Source: Dreissena polymorpha
Taxonomy: Eukaryota; Mollusca; Bivalvia; Myida; Dreissenidae
Assembly: GCF_020536995.1 (NCBI RefSeq)
Contig: NC_068358.1
Coordinates: forward strand, 34,825,424 to 34,889,423
Direction of reading: 5' to 3'
Length of the DNA: 64,000 nt
Position 1 is the stretch's first letter. The number at the start of each line of letters is the position of its first letter. The position numbers were made by a program, and so were the translations under genes. Positions 10,431 to 23,458 of this stretch are shown piece by piece. A model generated the notes under the pieces. That model made no database searches and was not told the origin of the DNA. It saw nothing but the letters and a program-made list of their open reading frames with translations.

Positions 10431-13400
10431 CTTTGTTTTTTAAAATATCTATTCACTCAACGTTTCGGTCAATTTAGACCTTCATCAGGAGTAAACATTT
10501 TGTTATAAAATAACAATCACATGACGTCAATTGCAACAACGTCAAAGTGTTACATACTATTTGACGTTAAAATTAACATATAACTTAAATAATATATAAC
10601 ATCATTATAAAAAGCATATAGTTCATATATGTATATGTTATCTTATTAACTAGATTATTAAAGTAGGATCAGTTATGATACAAAATTACTGGAAAAATGC
10701 AGTTTGAATGCGAAAATGTTAAATAAACCAGTAAAAACTACCTTAAAAACTAGAAAATTAGAAGAGAACTTTAGAATTCAAACCTAGGGGAGCTATAGTA
10801 CCTAGGTAATGCATCCAAGAACATTCTTTTAATAGGCGTTTCCAGTTATTTTGTATTTTTTCAATAGGAACAAATGAAAAATCATCAATGCTATGTCCAG
10901 CAGAATTAAAATGTTCTGAGACATTTGTTAAACAGTCGGGAAAATGTTTAATGTCAAATTTATGGCTATTCATTCTTTGACTACATTTTTGATAAGTTTG
11001 AACAACATATTGTTTTAGACATTTTTTACATGTTATCAAGTAAATAACACTATATGATGCACAATTTAAATTATTCTTAATAGTAAATTGTTTACCCAAT
11101 GTAGAGCTGGTAAAACCCTTTGTTTCTGTAATATAATTACAATGTGTGCATCGTTTTCTGTTGCACTTCATAACTGAATGGATTTTTCTTTTTTATTATT
11201 ATTAAGATTTGTATGTACTATGATATCCTGTAAGTTTCTGGGTCTTTTGAACGCTACTAATGGCTTATGACTGTATACTTGTTTCACACTCTCATTAAGA
11301 GATAACTTAAGCAGAGTCCAGTAATTGTTAAGAATTTTCCCAATGTTGGGCAGTGAAGGGTTGTAAGTACATACAAATGGGATAATTTTCATATAAACTT
11401 TTTAACACTAACTTCTAGTGCATCTTCCATAGATAGCATTGACGCTTTTTTAGCGCTTTGTCTATTACCTCTTTTGGGTAATTACGTGCAAGAAAAAATC
11501 ATTGAGATGAGTCAGTTCTTTTGTATAGGTATCATTATTAGAAGTGATCCTTCTATAACGTTTAGCCTGTAAAAATGGAATATTAGCTTTACAAGACATA
11601 GGATGGCATGAAGAATATTCAATATATTGATGACAATAAGTATTCTTTTCATGAACTGATGTTTGAATGCAACCATTTTCATCCTTAGAAATATCAACAT
11701 CTAAAAAAACAGCACTTTCCTTAGAAAAATTGTATGTAAATTTAATTGTTTGATGAAAACTATTAATTTCTCTGATGAAATTTATAAGCTCTTATTCGGA
11801 ATAGTTCCAAATCATAAAAAAATGTTATCAAGAAATCTAAGCCTTAAACAGGCTTAAACTGGCAATTTTTTAAGAAATTTTCTTCAAATTGACCCATAAA
11901 TAAAGATGCATAACTTGGTGCCATTTTTGTACCAATGACAGTGCCTAAGTTTTGCAAATAATCAACATCATTAAATTGAAAATGATTTTTGGTTAAAACT
12001 AGATTTATAAGTTCTGATACCGAAGTGATAAAAGATTAAGATTTATGATTTTTTTCGTAAAAATAGTTACATGCTTTTATACCATCATCATGAGGGATAT
12101 TACTGTAAAGTGAGGATTCATCTAATGTAACTAAGTACGAATCGGTTGTTAAGTCTTGCAAAGAATGTAATTTCTTAATAAAATCAGAAGTGTCTTTAAC
12201 ATAAGATGGTAAACATTCCATGTAAGGCTTTAAAATTTTGTCAATATGGAATGAAATATTTTCAGTTAAATTATTACAGCCTGATATAATTGGTCTACCT
12301 GGAAAGCTTACTGTAATGGTAGTTTAGTATCATGCACTTAATGAACTTTAGGCAATAAATAATCGAGTGATGTACGGCTCTCTTTTGATGGGTAAAGATT
12401 TTTAACATCAATTTCTTGGCAATCAATAGTTTTTACGACATATTCTATATCTTTTCGAAACTGTTCATGTGGATTGTCACTAAGTACCTCGTAGTATGTG
12501 CTGTTGTTGAGTTGTCGTTGGGCCTCAGCAATGTAATATTCCCTGTTCATTATTACAATTTTGGATTCTTTGTCAGATTTTTTAATCACAATATTGTCAT
12601 CTTGGCTTAAAGATTTCAAAGCTACTTGTTCTTCTTGTGAAATATTTGACTTAATGTTCCACTTGCACTTGGAAGTTAAAATTTCATGTGTTATGGCTTC
12701 TATGTAAAAGTCTAATACTGTATCTCGCCTAGAAGGTGGAATAAATGTGGAGCTTCTTTTTGTTTGGTATTTGCTGTCTTGGTCTTCGGATATTTGTTCA
12801 TCTTCTATAGTGGTGTCTTCACAGCTTCCGAAATATTCCTTTAGTCTTTATTTTCGAGTAAATGCAAACACATCTTGTTTAAGCTGAACTGTATCCTTAG
12901 TTTTAGGTGTGGGGCAGAACTTCAAACCTTTCCCCAATAGTCTATATTCTGTATTGTTGATAACTTTGTTGGAAAGATTTAAAACTGTGTTCTTACCCCT
13001 TTCCACTTCTTTTTTAATTTTCTTTTGTTTACGCCATTGGTGTCGTCTGTTCCTGTTAGTGCTTGCAAGGTTTTGATCAGCTGGTTGATGGCCTGGTTTA
13101 ATATCGGTGGTTGTTGATTCAAGGTGTTTGTCTGGTGTACTTTTTGCCCATCTTCACGGCCTCGGCATAGCTTATCTCTTGGCGGCCTTGTTGTTGATCA
13201 CTTTGCAAATTTGTTTTGGCATCGGTAGTTTCAGGTTTGTTTAAGTGTTTTGAAGTACTCTTTTTTTTTAATTCTGTGTTTGATTTACTTTATTGATTTT
13301 TTTTATTTTGTTTTGCACATTTTAAAGGTGGAGAATGTTTTGTACTTCTTTCTTTTTGTAGATCTAAATCATTTTTATGTGCTTCAGTCTTTTTGTTTCT

Positions 13401-13860
13401 CGCATCAGTAAGTTTTTTCAATTTTTTGTTTTGTTTGTCAATTATTTGGTTTTTCTTATTATCTGTCTTTTCAAAAATGCTAGCATTGATAATGTTAATC
13501 TCACCTTCATCTTTTATTTTCTCTTTTAACAATAATTCAAGATGTTGCATGGAGCCCTTGGATTCTTGTAATTGCACGTAATGTTCATCACGCACTAACC
13601 TTGCAATCTCCATCGAACTTTTGTACAGGATTCTATCAACTGATTCTTGCAGTCTGCAGTTCTCACCAACCTGAACTTGAAGTTTTAGCATTAGACCATA
13701 TGGCACAACGTTTTCATCAATACAGTTTTCAAGAAACTGTATATGTGTTGATTTTCTCATTTGGAAATCTGCCATTTTCTCAATTTTGGAATCAGAATTC
13801 TGTAACTCTTCCGAACTTCCTACTTTGATTTTTTATTGAAAGCAAATCTTCTCATACACG
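10430..13860 (-). mobile_element. Penelope-like retroelement with GIY-YIG endonuclease, broken
   Basis: Penelope-like element read on the minus strand, in the order expected for the family. The N-terminal region (13775-13290) is Lys/Glu-rich and coiled-coil-like. The block around 12950 reads TEYRLLGKGLKFCPTP, the family signature before the RT. DNIVIKKSDKESKIVIMN follows at 12600, then DSYLVTLDESSLYSNIPHDD (RT motif A) near 12130. Thumb-region sequence is near 11390-11170. The GIY-YIG endonuclease is at 11171-10758, with YLITCKKCLKQYVVQT as its core and a Cys-rich lead-in (CNRKRCTHC). The element looks close to full length for a Penelope-like element but is broken, with several interruptions of the frame, so it is old. 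No flanking pseudo-LTR was identified. A hammerhead-like core lies at its 3' end (separate entry). Confidence 0.85.
10451..10500 (-). ncRNA. hammerhead-ribozyme-like core at the Penelope element's 3' end
   Basis: On the minus strand the order is CTGATGA, a stem AGGTC-TAAATT-GACC, then GAAAC. This is the arrangement of the hammerhead core (CUGAUGA - stem II - GAAA). Penelope-like elements are known to carry hammerhead motifs. Against it: one unpaired A sits before stem II, and I could not identify a convincing cleavage-site UH closing stem III or a stem I partner. It may be a degenerate or coincidental core. Confidence 0.35.
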
Positions 13861-13959
13861 ACATTCTATCAGATCTATCAAATGTGCAAATTTTGAGTGG
13901 CGACAAAATACCAGTTATCCAATAAAAAGTTTGAGTAAATCAAATATACGAAACCTTCT

Positions 13960-14050
13960 GTGACTATAGCGGACAGTGTATCTCCTGGCAAGACTTCGCG
14001 TGGATGCGAGGCTGGTCTGGAGCTACGCTAACCGCATATTGCATTTTAGA
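13960..14050. repeat. short bivalve repeat fragment
   Basis: The block CTGGCAAGACTTCGCGTGGA, then TGCGAGGCTGGTCTGGAGCT and ACGCTAACCGCATATTGC, is a GC-rich island in AT-rich DNA. I recognise its wording from bivalve repeats. Ends are not defined. Confidence 0.4.
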
Positions 14051-15545
14051 ATTTCACATTACGTGGGTAATTATAAGAAGGTAGGCGTACAGTTTTACTT
14101 TTATGAAAATGTTTAACGTTGGCATTGTTGCGTTCGTTCATGAATGATCATTTCAATAGTTGAAACTATGCTTCCTCTAACATTCAGTTAACCGAAATGT
14201 GTATGTGTAATCATTAAATACATTCATGGAACTGCTGCGAGGTGTTCAAAAAATATTGAAGTTAGTCTCAGCTTAATGTCTCCTATTGTACTATTGAAAG
14301 TTATCTCCTATCACGGTTTCTAGTACTGCTTGTTATTCATGAATTTGATGATGACTTAGACGTACTATATTAATAAAGCTTACATTGTTGCTTTCGTTTC
14401 GTTTGTGGTAAACCACTGATGTGTGTGCGCTTGAACAAACTAGAAACTAAAAACTAAACATCAGTACACCCTGCGCAGACCATATTTCGATGTACTTTTG
14501 TAAGACACATCGAGTTATTTCCCACTGAATGACAATCGCGGACAAAAATAATCCAACCCTTCTAAGGGAGCCTTTTAATTGTTGTTTTTCTTTCCACCAT
14601 GTTGAATGTACTATTTTTTAATAACTGATGTTAAATGCATCTCGATTTGAAATAAATATGTATACATTTATGTGCGTTTCAAAAGCAAATGCAGCATAAG
14701 AAGTCATTCACATTAAATCGATGTCTGAAAACGGTTAATAACTACTTTGCAATTGGAATGATCTCGGACTAAAGCCATATGATTTTTGTAGATAAAATAA
14801 TAGTCGGTAGTTTTGAATATTGAACTCTAAAATGGTAGTTTCTTGTCGATGAAATCATAAAGCATCCAGTAAAGGATGAGTTCTTACCCTTAAAACAAGT
14901 AACAATTACAGGCCTCGTCAATCGCACACAATGTGCCATCTTTATTTGTACTTTGGAAATCGTATCAAATGACTTAAAAAATGAGTAAGAGCCACGTAAA
15001 CTTAACACATAACAAAATAACCGTTTGTCCATGTGAGGAATAAAATGTCGAAAAGAAAAGTTTGCATTAAACTTGACTACATTAAACCTCACACATCCGT
15101 TCCATTGATACTAATATTTCTTCTTAAATAATTAATATAAGCGCTACTGATCCAGCTTGGCTTCATGCAAACAACGAGAAGAAATTAGTCGTCGTTAACA
15201 TGCATACAAGAGAGCTAAATCTACTTATTTAGATGTATATTTCCGAAATTCCAAGTAATTATGGATAACGAATGATACAGCTTTTGGTAATGGGTTAAAA
15301 TTCATACGTACCATTAAATGATGAAAGTTTCTATTAAAACAATACAGTTGAGCGAGAAACTAATGTTTGTGATTAAAATAAAAATCAACAATATGAATTT
15401 TAATTTCAACGGAAAAAAAGCTTAGTTCATGGTTGCAGACTCGTGCATCACGGCTTACGATATATTATGTCCTCCGTATCAGAACATCACACACAACTTT
15501 TTTGTTTATTGTGTGTGTCTGTATTATCTTTTTTGAAAATTGGGC
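14051..15545. other. AT-rich spacer
   Basis: The 107-codon minus-strand open frame at 15092-14769 shows no domain or signal peptide and has no splice support. Nothing else could be supported. Confidence 0.4.
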
Positions 15546-15549
15546 TTAA

Positions 15550-16058
15550 AGGGATCTTTTCACGCTTTGGTAAATTGACAAAATTGAAAAAAGTTGTATC
15601 AGATTCGCAAATTTTCGTTTTAGTTATGATATTTGTGAGGAAACAGTAATACTGAACATTTACCATGGTCTAATATAGCCATTATATGCATCTTTTGACG
15701 ATTTTAAAACCTAAAAATTATAAAGCGTTGCAACGCGAAACGATTGAATAATTTGGAGAGTTCTGTTTTTGTCGTTAAATTTTGTGAAACTACGAAGATT
15801 GCTTATATAAGGTATAAAATACTTCAAGTATATGTACTCGGCGGATTAGCTCAGTAGGCTAAAGCGTTTTTACTTCAGGACTCTGGCAGGACTCCAGGGG
15901 TCACTGGTTCGAAACCTGGTCCGGGCAAGGTTCTTTTCCTTTTTTTAATTTTATTCTTGATTTTTTACTGGAGCTTTTACGATCCAATGTTTACATTTAT
16001 CGATATAAAGCATTTAATGAATAAGTTAAAAAATGCCAAAATCTGTGAAAAGGCCCCT
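15550..16058 (+). mobile_element. TTAA-flanked inverted-repeat element with internal tRNA-like gene (copy 1)
   Basis: A 509-bp non-autonomous element. It is flanked on both sides by TTAA (15546-15549 and 16059-16062). The ends are imperfect inverted repeats: the left reads AGGGATCTTTTCACGCTTTGG and the right, reverse-complemented, AGGGGCCTTTTCACAGATTTTGG. TTAA target duplication is the mark of piggyBac-type transposition, so a TTAA-specific transposase is the simplest mobiliser. No transposase is encoded. The interior carries a tRNA-like pol III promoter (separate entry). The same element occurs at 56157-56653, in the same orientation. Confidence 0.75.
15839..15929 (+). other. tRNA-like pol III promoter unit inside the TTAA element
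   Basis: Box A TAGCTCAGTAGG (15848-15859) matches the TRGCNNAGYNGG consensus, and box B GGTTCGAAACC (15907-15917) fits the B-box pattern, 47 bases apart. The unit ends TCCGGGCA, and T-runs after it could stop pol III. It does not fold into a clean tRNA: acceptor pairing is poor and the anticodon arm is distorted, so it is tRNA-derived, not a tRNA gene. The long middle hints at a class II tRNA (Ser/Leu) ancestor. Confidence 0.6.
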
Positions 16059-16062
16059 TTAA

Positions 16063-18840
16063 TAAATTGTATATGAATTACAAGGAAAACGACGTAATAT
16101 TGACATGGACATTATAAAGAATTGTCTATTAACAATTCAGACTGACGTTTTACATATCGGAAATATGCTGTAAGATTTGTGTGAGAACCGAATGTATTCA
16201 CGTAAAAATGAGTTTGTTTTGTGAGCTACATTCTAGCATGAGGACCCACTGGGACTTTAAACCGCAGTCCTACCCACGTCAGTACACAATACGTTTAGAG
16301 TCAAAAGCATTTTTGAAAACAACAACTACAGTGCAAAATTCCGACATCTGTATTTATTGTCTTAAATTCATACTAGCCGTCCTAAATCGATATACCGTTA
16401 GGAACTAATCTTACTAGTCATTTGTGAGTAATAAATGTCTTTTATGCAAACATGAAACGTGTATATATATAACGATGCTATTCTTGACTAGTAAGATAAC
16501 ACTAGGCGTCATTAAGGTCTGTGTTAATATCGGGTTCCTCTATATTAAGTAGGTTAAGCACAGAGAGTGCTATTAAACAGTTAATCTTGCGACACAAGTA
16601 AACATTATTTGGAGTGACAATCGCCTCTTAACCGAATACGTATTGAGTTTCTCGCTCAAATACGAGAATATACTATGTTTGATCATTTCATTTTCAACAG
16701 TCCTTAGTGCTATCTTACGAAATCATCATTTATTATTTTGAACATAAAGTTAAGAAATGTTTTAGAAGTCTGCTCAAATTTATTTTTAACATAGGCTCTA
16801 TTGAAGAATAGAATGAACACAACTGACGATATAATAAATACTCTAACGACAACGAATAATGATTTCCCTAGAAACCATGCTCGTCATAAAAGAATTTAAA
16901 AACGTACCCTTTCCATGCATTAAATGATGTGAGAAATTTATAATATTTTAATCTTTTTATAAACATATGTATACAACAAACACATTGCATTCATTAGAAC
17001 AAACTATGTTAAGCTTTAACAAACACATTGTTTAAACTGCATCAGCTTCCGCATGCATCATTTGTTCTTTGATACCTCTCTGATTCAGTAAAGTTATTAA
17101 ATAAAACGTTGCAACATATGCCGATTGTAATTTAGTCAATATTCAAAATAAATCTGGTATATGGTATAACATTTGCTCATTTGTATATCGATTTCAGAAA
17201 ATGCCCTAATGTACAGATTAACTGTGTAAGCATTTTCTATTTAACTGCACGTTCATCACGATAATCTCTTATTGGTCGTACGGAAGCATTTATTGTTACA
17301 ATATACTGGTCTTCTACTGGTCTTGTAAATATACTTATTAAAGCTCAAAATATACCTTCGACATCCTGAGAAACACTCTAGTTATTTTGCAAACACTATT
17401 TCTGTCGCCTCACGTTCTAAAAAAATTGATGTATCTTGATAAAAATTGAAAGTGAAAAGTCAATGTTACATAAATAATGATACTTATATTTAGGTCAATT
17501 TGATTTTCATGGTAAAGACCTTTTTCATTTAGATTCAGTATATATTATCACGTAAATTGGATATATAATGCGGTTGTATCAAACATATTTATTCCGCCGC
17601 GGACTTTTGCAGACTCAGACTAAAATAGCGCCCGTATTGGTGGCGACTCATGCTTTGCTTGATTTTTAGGCCGTATGAAATATCTTTGCGTTATACGAAC
17701 GTTGATTACTTTCTGATCATAAAATGAAGCAATAATATTTGCAAACATTATGTTTGGTTCTAGAGTGTCGATTTTGCATATATTTTATTTCTTTTAAAAG
17801 CTTATTTAAACAATTATGTAAATGTAATCGTCTGAACGTATGCAACAATTATAAGATTATATTCGACGTGCGTGCTTTTGCCCTTGAACACAGACATTTA
17901 CGCTGATAAAAACTTATAATGAACAAAATTGTTTACCCAGACAGTAAAGATTGGCGATAAGCAGATGATATGTCGGCTTTTTCATGACCTTCATTTCAGC
18001 AAAGATTGTCTTCATATAAGTGCGGTAACCAGTAATCCATGTTCCTTCTATAGATGTGCTTCATTGTCATGTATCAAGTAGCTCATAGGAACGCGCGCAA
18101 TATGAAGAAGCATATTTCATTGAAAATCAAAGTCATAACAATTGACAGGAATTTTGAATCGTTTATTATTTCTGAGTACACCGTTATAAGTAAAGACAGT
18201 CATGCAGAAAGTTACATGTTGCTGCAAAAGTTTGTTTTGTCTCTATTGTGAAAATGACATATTTTCCAGTCACGTTCATGCCTGCAATCCAGTGTACTTT
18301 TCTGTAGATGACGTTTGTGGAAGGCCGTGATTTTCTCTAGACGGCCTAAGTTTATCTGATATCTGCGATTGCCGTACGTGAATATATATTAGTTCAAGAC
18401 AATTTTATGCAAGATAATGATTCATGAACTTTTCGAAAAGCACTTCTGTACATGACAACGATATTCATGAAGATTCCATTGAAGTGTTTACTTTCTTTGT
18501 TGGGATGAGATGTAACCCACAGTGCAGCAATATAGAAAAAGTCTTTATTGATCGAAAAGCAAAATGTTTTGTCGAATCCTTACCTACTGGAAAATTGAAA
18601 TGTACTGATGCTTAAATAATATTGTTTATTATTTTAAGTTAGACGTGCAAACAGATATTCGATTAACATCAACTTACAAGACACATGTGTTATGTTCTTG
18701 ACTATTCGGTATCAATCCACAACCGAATGCTAGAGCTCTTCTTCTTTTTGTTATGCGTCTGTCGACCAAAATGTCTTATGTTATCCGGTTGTCAATTTAT
18801 TATATAACAACAATTCTAAATACAGATATTTGGCATCAAA
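16063..18840. other. AT-rich spacer
   Basis: Short open frames (16181-16408, 18054-18251 and 18424-18615, all plus) show no known domain. The last is Cys-containing and of slightly better composition but lacks splice or start support. No RNA gene or clear repeat. Confidence 0.4.
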
Positions 18841-18844
18841 GTTG

Positions 18845-18970
18845 TGTTTGCGACACATAATGCTAGAAAAGAAAATGTCCATGCAATGTCAACGTGACAT
18901 ACCAGTCAATGACTCCAAAAAACTGGATAACGTTGTTATAGTAGTATCGGACCTGTCTGAAGTGCATACA
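18845..18970 (+). repeat. diverged repeat unit A
   Basis: Shares blocks in the same order and spacing with 22530-22662. ACGTGACATACCAGTCAAT (18892) matches ACATGGCATACCAGTAAAT (22587), and GTCTGAAGTGCATAC (18955) matches GTCTGAAGTACATAC (22645). The region is openly translatable on the plus strand (DIPVNDSKKLDNVVIVVSDL..), but the product is not recognised. Confidence 0.4.
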
Positions 18971-21900
18971 ACTGCAAATGAAATAAAAACTAACTAAAAA
19001 GGTAAATATAAAATAATGATATACATCAAATAAAATATCGATGTACTTTATTGTATCCAAATATATCTTGTCGACCAATTAGATATATGTGCAGTTGTAA
19101 AGGCTTACACACACGAAAAAGACAATGTTGAAGAATGTTACGTATTAATATTTGAACATCTGGTTCTTCTATTAATAAAGTACCGCTTTTAAATAACCGA
19201 ACTGATCAGTCTTCACAAAAATAAAATTGAAAAACCAATATTTTCATGCCATCTGAGTCACTAGTAAGTGATCAACAGGGTTTTTAAATATCAAACTGCA
19301 CAAGATATTGCCACAACTTTGATTCGCCCCAACTGCATATTGATAATCACAAAAATAACGCAAAAAATACCTGACTTTGCATCAGTCTACTGTAGATCAA
19401 TCTCCCTGAATTATGCAACTTGCTGATAACCGGCAGGTATATAAATAAAACCATATCAATATTTCAAACGAAAAAAATAAATGTGTTAGCTGTTTAATGT
19501 TTAATGCCGAGCTTAAAATAAAGATTCTATTGTATAATATTTATACATGAAAATAATTATTTTTATCTGGATGATTTGGTTGTATTTGTTAATGCGTCTT
19601 TTGTGTCCATATTCAACTAGTGTATATACACTTATAGTTATTTTAACGTATATCACTGTAAGACATGCTTACAAACCTAACTAATCCTTATGCATGTCAG
19701 ATGTTTACTTATTCAGTAGGTTATTTTTATGTAGCCATGATTTTGCTTTGATCTTGCGATGCTTTATAAATTAATTCATTCTAAATCAAAGCGTTTCTTT
19801 GTCTCTCAGTCTAGGTGCAGAGAAATCCACCACACGAACTATTTGTTCGTTGTACTTTTATATCCAAAGTTGTTTACATGAGAGATGTTATCAGACCAGC
19901 TCACAAACGCTCAGTCTAAATACAACTTTTCCATTAATTTCTTGATGTTTATTAGACATACCACTATTATTTAGTATTCATCTAGGAAGCTTATATGATC
20001 TAGATACATGTAGAATTTGATGTGTGGGTTCTGGTATGAAAACAGATGGGGACCTTTTGACAGTTTGTTGGAAACGACTCAAAAGGCGTCGGCCTCAGTT
20101 TATCGCTTTGTATCGTTAGTGTCGACTGTTATTGTGTGTGTTTTGTCTTCTATTGCATAAGTGTGTTGATACTTGTCTTTAAAAAGCAGCGGGTGAAAAC
20201 ATGATAGTGTTTCGCAAGGGTTTTTTTCCTGTAATTTCAAGCGAATTAAAAACAATTAATATAAGATATAAACATAATGTGCTGATTTATAATGGGCATA
20301 CCGTGAATGATCGAACAGTTTATTTACTCGTTTTATTAAGGCTATTCTACTCGTTTAAAGTTTATTTACTATAACCGTAAGTGAAATCAAGTTCGATAAA
20401 TCTCACAAATGAACCATTCATCATATATTTAATAAATTGTACACCTCGATAAAGAAATAATTCCTATCAATTATGTGAGGATTGTGCCCTCGTTATCACT
20501 CAGGCTCTTGATATGCATTTATATGATTATCCATCACAGCAATTTATGCGCTGGGTAATGCTGCGCTCATCGCAACATTTATACATTATTAGAGCAAATT
20601 GTGGTGTAAAAATAAATAATATAATTAGATGTAGAAGCAGTTAAATCAACGATGTATATCTTAAATGCGATGAAAAATAAAGCGATTTGAGTTTTGAGCC
20701 TCAATTATAGACTTTCGTAAGTGGATAATTGAGTAATTGCAGTTACCAACAAATAGGTAATTTACAAAAAGATATTTAAATTAATACAATCATTTCGAAT
20801 AAGACTACACGTGCAATTGTGTTATGAATTTAGTTTTTTTTAATCTTAAAATAATAAATAGATATATGTTGTGTAAGCGAATGTGAATGATGTGCTACTT
20901 TTTGTAGATGACTTAATATACATTTTGTATAGTAAAAATATATTAAAACAAGAAAAACCTTATTGTATAACAGATGGTACACATCTTATAGTTGTATACA
21001 ATGTGCTTGCAATCAGTGTCAATTGAGACTTTTTGTTTCTAGTGTGATGACTTCGGTACCGTATTGTATAAGTATTTATTTTTTATTGCATCATTATAAG
21101 TAATTTCGCTCGTGTAAAAGCGATAACACTTTTCTGAGATTAGTTTCAGACGGACTGATCTGATATTGCGTCGAAATTCCATTAAATGATAGAGAATACA
21201 GGTCGTTAATGAAATGCTGGTCTCAGATGGTAGAACAGTTTGTAGTCTCTAATGGCTTTGAAGGCACTATGCATACCGCATATGTTATATTTTGGGCATT
21301 CAGCACGATTGTGTACTTTGGCCCTTATGAACTACAATATTTTAAGAACAAACAATTATTCTGAAACTGTAGTTTTCTTACAGAACTTAATTGTGCATTC
21401 GTATGATTTTCGTAGTATGTATTTGTCATTCGTTATTGAGAACCTTTTGTAATCATATTCATAATGCTGGTACGCTCTATATTTGCATACGCTTACTTTA
21501 CTTTGCATGTTACCTCGATCGTTGGGACTAGTAATACCGTTGTGAATAAGTAGTTCTAATCCTTTGGTAATCAACTTATCCGCAATAAACCATATTTGAA
21601 TGTATAAATAGGCGTAAATCAGCGCTCATGTACATACATATCATTAACATGAAACATTTTATTTCCGATTATATGCAAGCTCTTAAGTTTGGCACTAGTA
21701 GATCGCATTTCTGCAAACTGTCTTCTTATACACCTGTATAAATCCACATTGTTTGTTAATGACGCCAATGACGTTCTCTTGAGATAATAAGATTTCATGA
21801 TTTTTCTGAGTGTTACTTTTTTGATATGAACGAGCCCAGAACTATCTTTGCAAACACATAATGCTATAAATGGCGTATATATTACTGCATTTTCCAGTCA

Positions 21901-22529
21901 CATTTGTACTCAAGAAGAAATGACAACAAATACAAATATAAGTATTATTTTAGCGAAATCAGTAAAGAGCTTGAATAAATTTATTTCCTGTGGAATACCA
22001 AAGGACCTACTTGAAAATAGTGATCTATAACAGTTTTAATAATCGACTTATTTTGTCTGAATGTGCGACTTAATATAAAAGCACTTTATCATAGAGTTTG
22101 AACAAATAACAAAGCAGACCGTTTTTGTCTTCAATCGCGTAACCTTTTACCTAAACATTCGCATATTTATCGCATAAAATTATTCAATTAAATATGAGTA
22201 AGAAAGCTGATTATTTTATAATAATGATCACAACATTAACCAGTAAATTAGCTAACGATATGAAAATATTTTGAAAATACTAATTAGTTATTACGTTTCA
22301 GAAAAAACCGTAATATATAATTATCTGTTATTTCCTAAGATATGTCATTTGTATTATAAATGTCCAGCTTGTAATGAGTACTCACACAAACAATTATGAC
22401 GTCCAGTAAGAGTAATTCGTCGCTCAAACAACACAATGATATAACTGCTCATTATCTTGTCATTCATCTACTATGCCGATGCTACTGTAAATAAATTAAT
22501 AAAATGTTGTTAACATTATTATTTCGGCA
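18971..22529. other. AT-rich spacer
   Basis: No supported gene. Open frames near 21250-21570 and 21848-22030 lack domains. A segment near 21745-21810 (CACATTGTTTGTTAA followed by GACGCCA) resembles 26460-26540 and may belong to the diverged repeats described at 18845, 22530 and 26630. Confidence 0.4.
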
Positions 22530-22662
22530 ACGCATAATAACATTCTTTGAGACAGTTGATCTAAATAAGGTGGTTTTGTCACGCAAACATGGCATACCAG
22601 TAAATTGCATTGTACTCAAAATAGCATCGAAATAACGATGTTTTGTCTGAAGTACATACGCA
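22530..22662 (+). repeat. diverged repeat unit B
   Basis: Matches unit A (blocks at 22587 and 22645) and unit C. GAAATAACGATGTTTTGTCT (22629) pairs with GAAATGACGATGTCTTCTTA (26682), 42 and 45 bases after the shared ACCAGTAA block. The two flanking short open frames show no recognisable domain. Confidence 0.4.
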
Positions 22663-23282
22663 GTAAATACATACAAGTAATTATAAAGCAAACGGTACGT
22701 CTGACACAGAATCCTCATTCTGAGTACTAACATCTCTAATATTTTGTGTGTGATGCGAACACATTATTTCCAATCCTACCAAATCTATCCGAACAGTCTG
22801 ATTATTCCTGTATCGCGATGTCGAGTCATGCTCAAAAAGGAGCAGAGGGACGGATTCCATTGCCTCCCTCATACCTGGCTTCAACGTCACAGTAAATATA
22901 CTGGGATAATTGCATCAAGTGCATCCTTTAATATGCTCAAGGAATGATAGAGAATTTAAGAAAACTGATGCGCCTACGTTTCACAAAAACATTCACGAAA
23001 AAGAGGGCCACATTCGACAGCATTTCGTTTTTCTCGATTACCATATTCCGTCAACATCCAGACAACAAACAGACAGCATCCCGAAATCTCAACCAACCTT
23101 AAATGATTGTATTGTTCCACATAAGGACACGATACTAGGAAATGTGTTGCTGATAAAAGGTAGCATTATATAAGAACAAAATATTTGCCTATCTGCCTGG
23201 ACGTTCGGATACTATTATTCGAAATATTGTGTTTTAATTGTTTTATACTATTTGCATACATGTATGCTAAACTCACTCAACC
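22663..23282. other. spacer with unassigned open frames
   Basis: Overlapping open frames on both strands (22681-22890 minus, 22744-22947 plus, 22910-23173 plus). None shows a recognisable domain, and the local base composition is only slightly above background. Confidence 0.35.
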
Positions 23283-23458
23283 GCTGTGTTTATCTTTTAA
23301 TCTTTTAAAATAGATTCAGGTCTGTGCAGTTCGTAATATTATCCAGTACTTAACACAAACATTTAAAAATAATTATCGAATAATGTATTGTTATGAAAAT
23401 GTGTTACTTGTCCTTGTTTCTACCCCTCCCCCCAAAAAAAAAATTAATTAAAATACAA
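23283..23458 (+). repeat. source-like copy of the 182-bp duplicated segment
   Basis: About 175 bases that recur almost unchanged 514 bases downstream. The copy runs from GCTGTGTTTATCTTTT through a short C-run and A-run to AAAATACAAA. It has no visible target-site duplication of its own. Confidence 0.85.

Noticed and set aside
14769-15092. 107-codon minus-strand frame
   Set aside because: No domain, no signal sequence, no flanking splice sites; length is possible by chance across 64 kb.
15839-15929. A functional tRNA gene
   Set aside because: Pol III boxes are good, but the acceptor stem and anticodon arm do not fold, and the unit is part of a repeated element also present at 56.4 kb.
22681-23173. 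Cluster of overlapping frames on both strands
   Set aside because: None has recognisable content, and coding on both strands at once is not credible.
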